DNA of 22,667 bases. Origin: Paramacrobiotus richtersi (lineage: Eukaryota; Tardigrada; Eutardigrada; Parachela; Macrobiotidae). The stretch is from positions 1 through 22,667 of the forward strand of contig JAQGAU010000917.1 in assembly GCA_034698045.1 (NCBI GenBank). The letters run 5' to 3'. The notes below the pieces were generated by a model. The model ran no database searches. It was not told the origin of the DNA and saw nothing but the letters and a program-made list of their open reading frames with translations. This document shows positions 18,417 through 22,667 of this stretch, piece after piece; the stretch's first letter is position 1; each line of letters begins with the position of its first letter. Position numbers and translations under genes: made by a program.

Positions 18417-19735
18417 TCAGATTTCCTCGGTGTTGGCGTACATGAACTGGATAGTGCGCGTTTTCAGGTTCCGCAGTCCATGACGCACGGCGAAGTCCAG
18501 GTAAGGAAGCGCCGTCTTTACACTACAGGCAAACAAATAGTGCTATTGCACATATCGACCAGAGTACGCAGCTAAACCTTCATGCAGTGTCATGAACTGA
18601 ATCACTAAATACGGACATTCGAGACAAATCAGATACGTGTATTCAATGTCAACACAAAGCTACATAGAAGACAAAGATCGTGTGTTCTGCTTTGCATGAT
18701 ATTATTTTACCTTAAACTGGCAACCATAATGTTCTCGCATGCTGGACGTAGTTCCGCCACATCATATTTATCCGCGGCCTTGTACACTTCCTCGACAACG
18801 TCCTTAATCCGCTCATGGTCGACTCTGTCCGTGTACAGGAACTCCAGGATGATTTCCAGAACGTCACCATTGATATCGTCGATCCTACAGACACCGCTGC
18901 GTTTCTCCTGCATGTCGTGCTCGAACATGGCAGCAAACACGCTGGATCCACTGGCCAAGATGAAACGATGGGCCGGAAACTGTTTCTCGTCGCGGCTGAC
19001 CAGAACACAGTCGGCGTGTTCCCTAGAGTTAAAGCCGTTCCACAGTCGAACAGGAAGAGACGGTTTTTGCTCGGTGTGATTAGGATGAACAGGAAACATG
19101 AGTTCCACTCCAAGGGTTTCTTTTGGTACCAGAATGTAGGTCCAAGCAGAGCCGTTCGTGATGATTTCAGCGCTGGCAGCTTTCGCTATGGGTTTGTCTC
19201 TAATCCCATCTGATTGTATATTCCAAGTCACAGCGTGGCCGAAGACCTGGTCAAGATAGGGATACCCAGAAACTTTTCCCTTGTCGCTGAACTTTTGGCC
19301 TCTGAAATCCACATACGCATATTGATCACTACAGCTTATTGCCAACATCACGACACAAGTACTGCTTTACTCAGATGCAGACATTCAAACAGGGCATCAC
19401 ACCTGGGTCAAAACTTACGTAACAATAAAATGAACCAAATCGCCGTGGAATACTGTCACATTGTCCCGAGGAATAACGTTCGTACCGATGTTAACTGTGC
19501 TTGTCTTCGTTGAGCTCGACCAGCGGAAGTCCGCTGTATTCCTACACATCCAGTCCCCAGATGGAAGGTCTGGGTACTCTGGAGTGGGATCAACATGCAG
19601 CTTACACTCGAACATCCATTCCGCTGAAGATGAATACTGGTCAACTAGGAAGATTCGAATTTCGCGCAAAGGAATTTGAAAGCGAAGCACCGCGCACGAA
19701 TCCCGCATGGTACCGCTAACACCAGCATACGTCAT
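18417..19735 (-). CDS. BTB/POZ adaptor protein (SPOP/TDPOZ-like), block 2
   Basis: Three exons, 346 residues: 19735-19419, 19328-18711 and 18522-18417. The introns (90 and 188 nt, GTAAGT..TGTAG and GTAAAA..TGTAG) are both phase 2, and all joins keep the frame. Residues 1-200 are a beta-rich N-terminal region where SPOP-type proteins have a MATH domain, but I cannot see the MATH signature. The BTB domain is at about 205-310: ADCVLVSRDEKQFPAHRFIL, SSVFAAMFEHDMQEKRSG, EFLYTD and AADKYDVAELRPACEN, a close match to SPOP/TDPOZ. The last exon (LDFAVRHGLRNLKTRTIQFM) matches the start of the following BACK-like helices. The likely role is homodimeric substrate adaptor for a CUL3 ubiquitin ligase. The start codon chosen is the first in-frame ATG; another lies 9 codons on. 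It is the intact counterpart of the broken copy at 12235-13250. Confidence 0.8.
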
Positions 19736-19759
19736 TGTGCAAAATATGAGGATATTTGC

Positions 19760-20330
19760 CACGGAGAAAGTCGAGTAGAGTACTCGGTAACCGGTTCTGG
19801 CAAACTTTCGTTCAAAGATGCCAGTTTAAATGCCGAGTTTCCTGTGCCAAGTGAGCCTGCTTGTTTGCCATTTTTCTCAACTTTTGTTTGTCTCAGCACT
19901 GTTAGACTGCGTCCCTCCCCCTTGAACTTTCGACCTCTCCTCGCCTTTTGCCTGGCCACAAGCGTACAAGCCGTCCATTGGCGTAAAGGAAGACCAGTCC
20001 ACGTGGCATTGCTGACGCCGTTCCGGCGTGATGATTCTGATGCCACCCGCAGCATGCACTGTCTATTTAATTGGATGCAGCAGCAACGGGCGTGTCTGGC
20101 GAATAGCAGTTTAGTTCTCGACGACTGGTCGCTATGCGCGGTCACCAGCAACAATCCATAGTGCGATAAAAATTTCAGTGTTTTCGGTCAACGAGTCTTC
20201 ACAGCGCTCTTTGTCTTATTAACTGTAGCGATTTGTGAAAAGGAGGAACTGAGCGTCAGGGGCGTGCAGCGTGATAATTGGACCAACTTTCCGGCACTGG
20301 TGCTAGTTGATGGTGTGCGACCGTCAGTTA
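19760..20330 (-). pseudogene. Possible type-B Agenet/F-box N-terminal remnant
   Basis: In one minus-strand frame, across a single stop at 20188-20190, the text LSSSFSQ..KSAVKTR then FLSHYGLLLV and KLLF lines up with LSSSFFPGR..NAVSVRG, GLLHYGLLI and FLVDF of the type-B F-box protein at 9671-11115. Upstream is a Ser/Thr-rich start like that protein's first exon. No EPWKW motif and no F-box are found. If real it is the head of a third, lost F-box copy. The similarity is weak and could be chance. Confidence 0.3.
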
Positions 20331-20882
20331 TGTCCCCCATATTCAGTAGTTCCCTAACTTCTTCGACATGCAACTGTTGTTGGTTAAAACTGAGCCTCAA
20401 TCAACAACTGTTGCACATGAAGTTCGCGACAGTTTAAGTAATTAATTCGAGTGTATGGGAATGAGAATTGTAAGATTCAGTCTCCCCACAGCGGCCACAT
20501 CGATTGTTATCAACAGACACAAACAATTGTCTAACAAAAAATGTTTCGCTCCAAATGAAACTTTCACGTCAACGCAAGATAGCAGATGTACCGCAAATAG
20601 GTGCGTTTCTTTTTGACACTAATTCAACGACCTTTTGCAAATTCGCAAACAAGTTACCGTAACAGTCGAAAGAAGACTTCATCTCAATCTGGTAGGAGTA
20701 TACTGCAGCAGGTATTTAACATTTTAATCGAAGGAAATAATAATGTATTGTGACAATAGAAAGACGACACATAACTAAGAAAGCAGAGAAACTGCATCCA
20801 GCTCTTATACCTAGTAGAAACCCTTTACGTGCTAGCCTACAGTAGTAGAGTGTTATTATACGGTGTTGTGCAATGTGGTTTC
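20331..20882. other. Intergenic, downstream of terminal F-box gene
   Basis: No gene seen. It must contain the 3' UTR of the F-box gene ending at 20883. I do not see a canonical minus-strand AATAAA within 200 nt of that stop. Confidence 0.45.
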
Positions 20883-22667
20883 TCACGCGTCATACGCCTC
20901 AGGCATCTCCTCGCCAGAATCCTCTACGTCGGAATCGTCTTCTCCGGCGGAAGAAACATCCCCGTCTTCGTCGTCCATCTCGGCGTCCCCTTCGGAAATC
21001 CATCCATCAGTTAAACAAGCAAGGACCGAGATGGTAGTATTGCGCAAGGTCAGCAGATTCGCACTCAAGTGCGCCGCCTGAACATGCTTCCACTCCGTGT
21101 TCGGTCCAAATCGATCATCATTCTTCTGCCATTCTTTTAACACCTGCAAGTTTTAAGAAAATAATATCTGCAAAATGAGGTACAGGAGACCGTATCGTTA
21201 TAAAACAATGGTGATTTTAGCAAATTTTAACAAGCAAGTAGATTTGAATGAAACTAAAGATGCAGCTGAAGCATTTTGTACAAGGTCTGCTCTTTTGACA
21301 AATTTGCTCACATTGCTAATTAGTTTCTGGCTGGATACATCCGTGATCCCCGTCAGCACACGGGAAACCCGCTTCAAGACGGAAGAATGCTTTGGGTCGG
21401 CGAAATTTGGAGCCGCTGCCTCAAAACACTCCAGTAGTTCCTTCGGTGAACCAACACGCATACTGCCATAGGCAATCCACAGATCATCATCGAACACCTC
21501 ATCCTCAGTCCCACTGCGAGACACGGAAAGATGCAGATGGGCGTGGGCGAAATTCAGGACTGTAACGTTTTTAAAGATCACCCGACCGCACACTGGTTGC
21601 ATTGATGGGGAAATGGCTGTTCCGGATGGTGTAAAGATCTGCGCTTGTCGTGGCCCCAGTTGTAAGCCATACATGATTAAAGCCGACAAGGGATTCTTCA
21701 ACCCCATGATCGTTTGCAGAGCGAGTAGTTTACCGTAGTCAAACCCTGACCCGGCTCCGTTGTGCGTAATCGTCACATATTTCGTCCGTTCGGTAATACA
21801 ATGAAACAGCCACGTGCCAAAGAAGTACCCATATTCAGCATATTCACCATATTCTTCCCCACTGCACTCCCGCAAACCGACTACCGTGTGTCTGGAGCAT
21901 TCTGGCGAAAGAATTGTAAAATTCCAAGCAGGACATACACGGCGCATTCTGGCTTGTTGTTGGCCATCGAGCGAAGAGAAGACAATACCGAGAATGTTCA
22001 GGGGCAGATCATTGAGGAACCAGTCTTCTGCCTTGCTGGATGCAGCACCTTTCTCTTCGTTATCCACGTTTTCGGGTGCCTGTTCCACAGCGCGGCTCAA
22101 CTTCTCGGCTATTTTGGCGATTCCATCACGCAAAACTTCTGTCTGAAACCGTTATTATTATTGTTATTATTATTATAGCATTGCAGTAGCCAAAGCCTTA
22201 GAAAAAACACTCACAACAGGACAATGAAATCCTGCTGACTGGCTACTGGAAATTTTTGGATTTTTTTGATTTTATTATGTTTTTGGTTGATTTTCGAAAT
22301 AGAAATTCAGATAAAAGTTACTCGTGGAATCGAGCCCATGCCATCGACCCCACGCCATTCACATCCAATTGTGTACGCCAGTCAGATATATCTTTTTTCC
22401 TTACCGTTTCATCAACGTCGAGTCCTTTATCAGGCCGAAGCTGGAGATAGTCGAACGTGTTATCCACCATCCCGATAGGCTGGGTGTATGGAAAACGTTG
22501 GCGCCAGGGTGCAATGCACCGCGAATTATAGGAAAATCCAGCAGGAACTGGGCATTCTTCCCTGATAAAATCATTCTTCCGCAGAGGTTCTCCAGTTTTG
22601 CAGGGTCTTTTAAGGACGCACTGCGCGCGAACGCAATCAACAAAAACTTCCTCTCCAATGAGTATCT
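20883..22667 (-). CDS. F-box protein, 3' part, runs off window
   Basis: Three exons, all phase 0: 22667-22405 (cut by the window edge), 22142-21312 and 21143-20883, joined by introns of 262 nt (GTAAGG..TTTCAG) and 168 nt (GTGAGC..TTGCAG). The first visible exon is cysteine-containing (DCVRAQCVLKRPC, then EECPVPAG and SRCIAPWRQRFPY), a pattern I do not recognise. The F-box lies in the middle exon (LNDLPLNILGIVFSSLD to VCPAWNF). A long alpha/beta region follows, then an acidic tail (DAEMDDEDGDVSSAGEDDSD) before the stop at 20883. It is distinct from the Agenet/F-box pairs to its left: no EPWKW region is in view. The likely role is SCF substrate receptor; the substrate is unknown. Confidence 0.7.
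22151..22178 (+). repeat. (TTA)n microsatellite in intron
   Basis: An interrupted run of TTA units next to the polypyrimidine/acceptor region of the 262-nt intron of the F-box gene (minus strand reads AATAATAAC..). Length variation here might affect splicing, but nothing shows that it does. Confidence 0.75.

Overview
The window looks like nuclear DNA of a small-genome animal. Genes are split by short GT-AG introns (about 55 to 260 nt), and the domains are metazoan: class B GPCR hormone-receptor domain, FMRP-like Agenet/Tudor, F-box, BTB/POZ, and a metazoan-type KDZ transposase. A tardigrade is my best guess from the F-box and BTB richness, but nothing in the sequence proves it. I see no rRNA, tRNA, CRISPR array or plasmid/phage feature.

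Region 1 (1-5.8 kb, + strand): two tandem copies of the extracellular part of a class B (secretin-type) GPCR. Both keep the same exon phases and the 105-nt exon with the FDGILCW signature of the hormone-receptor domain. Copy 2 has a signal-peptide exon and an in-frame stop. Copy 1 needs a frame change in its third exon. I could not find a convincing seven-helix part for either, so both look like decayed or incomplete receptors.

Region 2 (5.8-8.7 kb): a KDZ-type DNA transposon remnant with three recognisable exons. It lies between two arrays of a 10-bp repeat that are inverted relative to each other (NNNNCTTTAC on the left, GTAAAGNNNN on the right). The right edge of this structure abuts the broken 3' end of an F-box gene.

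Region 3 (8.7-19.7 kb, - strand): a three-gene block present twice. In order along the + coordinate each block has a type-A Agenet/F-box module, a type-B Agenet/F-box module, and a BTB gene. Block 1 (8.7-13.25 kb) is decayed: the A module has a nonsense codon and a lost 3' end, the B module has a frameshift, and the BTB copy has stops, a frameshift and an apparently lost splice acceptor. Block 2 (14.25-19.74 kb) is better kept: A and BTB are open, while B carries a 10-nt frame-breaking duplication. The F-box proteins carry an N-terminal domain that I read as an FMRP/FXR-like tandem Agenet (Tudor) module, an unusual partner for an F-box. The B module ends in phase-0 splice donors, and the A module begins at a phase-0 acceptor without its own ATG, so B and A may be spliced into one two-module protein. 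A pogo/Tigger-like helix-turn-helix remnant and a 26-bp perfect palindrome lie next to the broken BTB copy.

Region 4 (19.8-22.67 kb, - strand): a faint F-box-family remnant, then the 3' three exons of a more distant F-box gene that runs off the right edge of the window.

Taken together, the right half is a birth-and-death cluster of substrate adaptors for cullin-RING ubiquitin ligases: F-box for SCF/CUL1 and BTB for CUL3.
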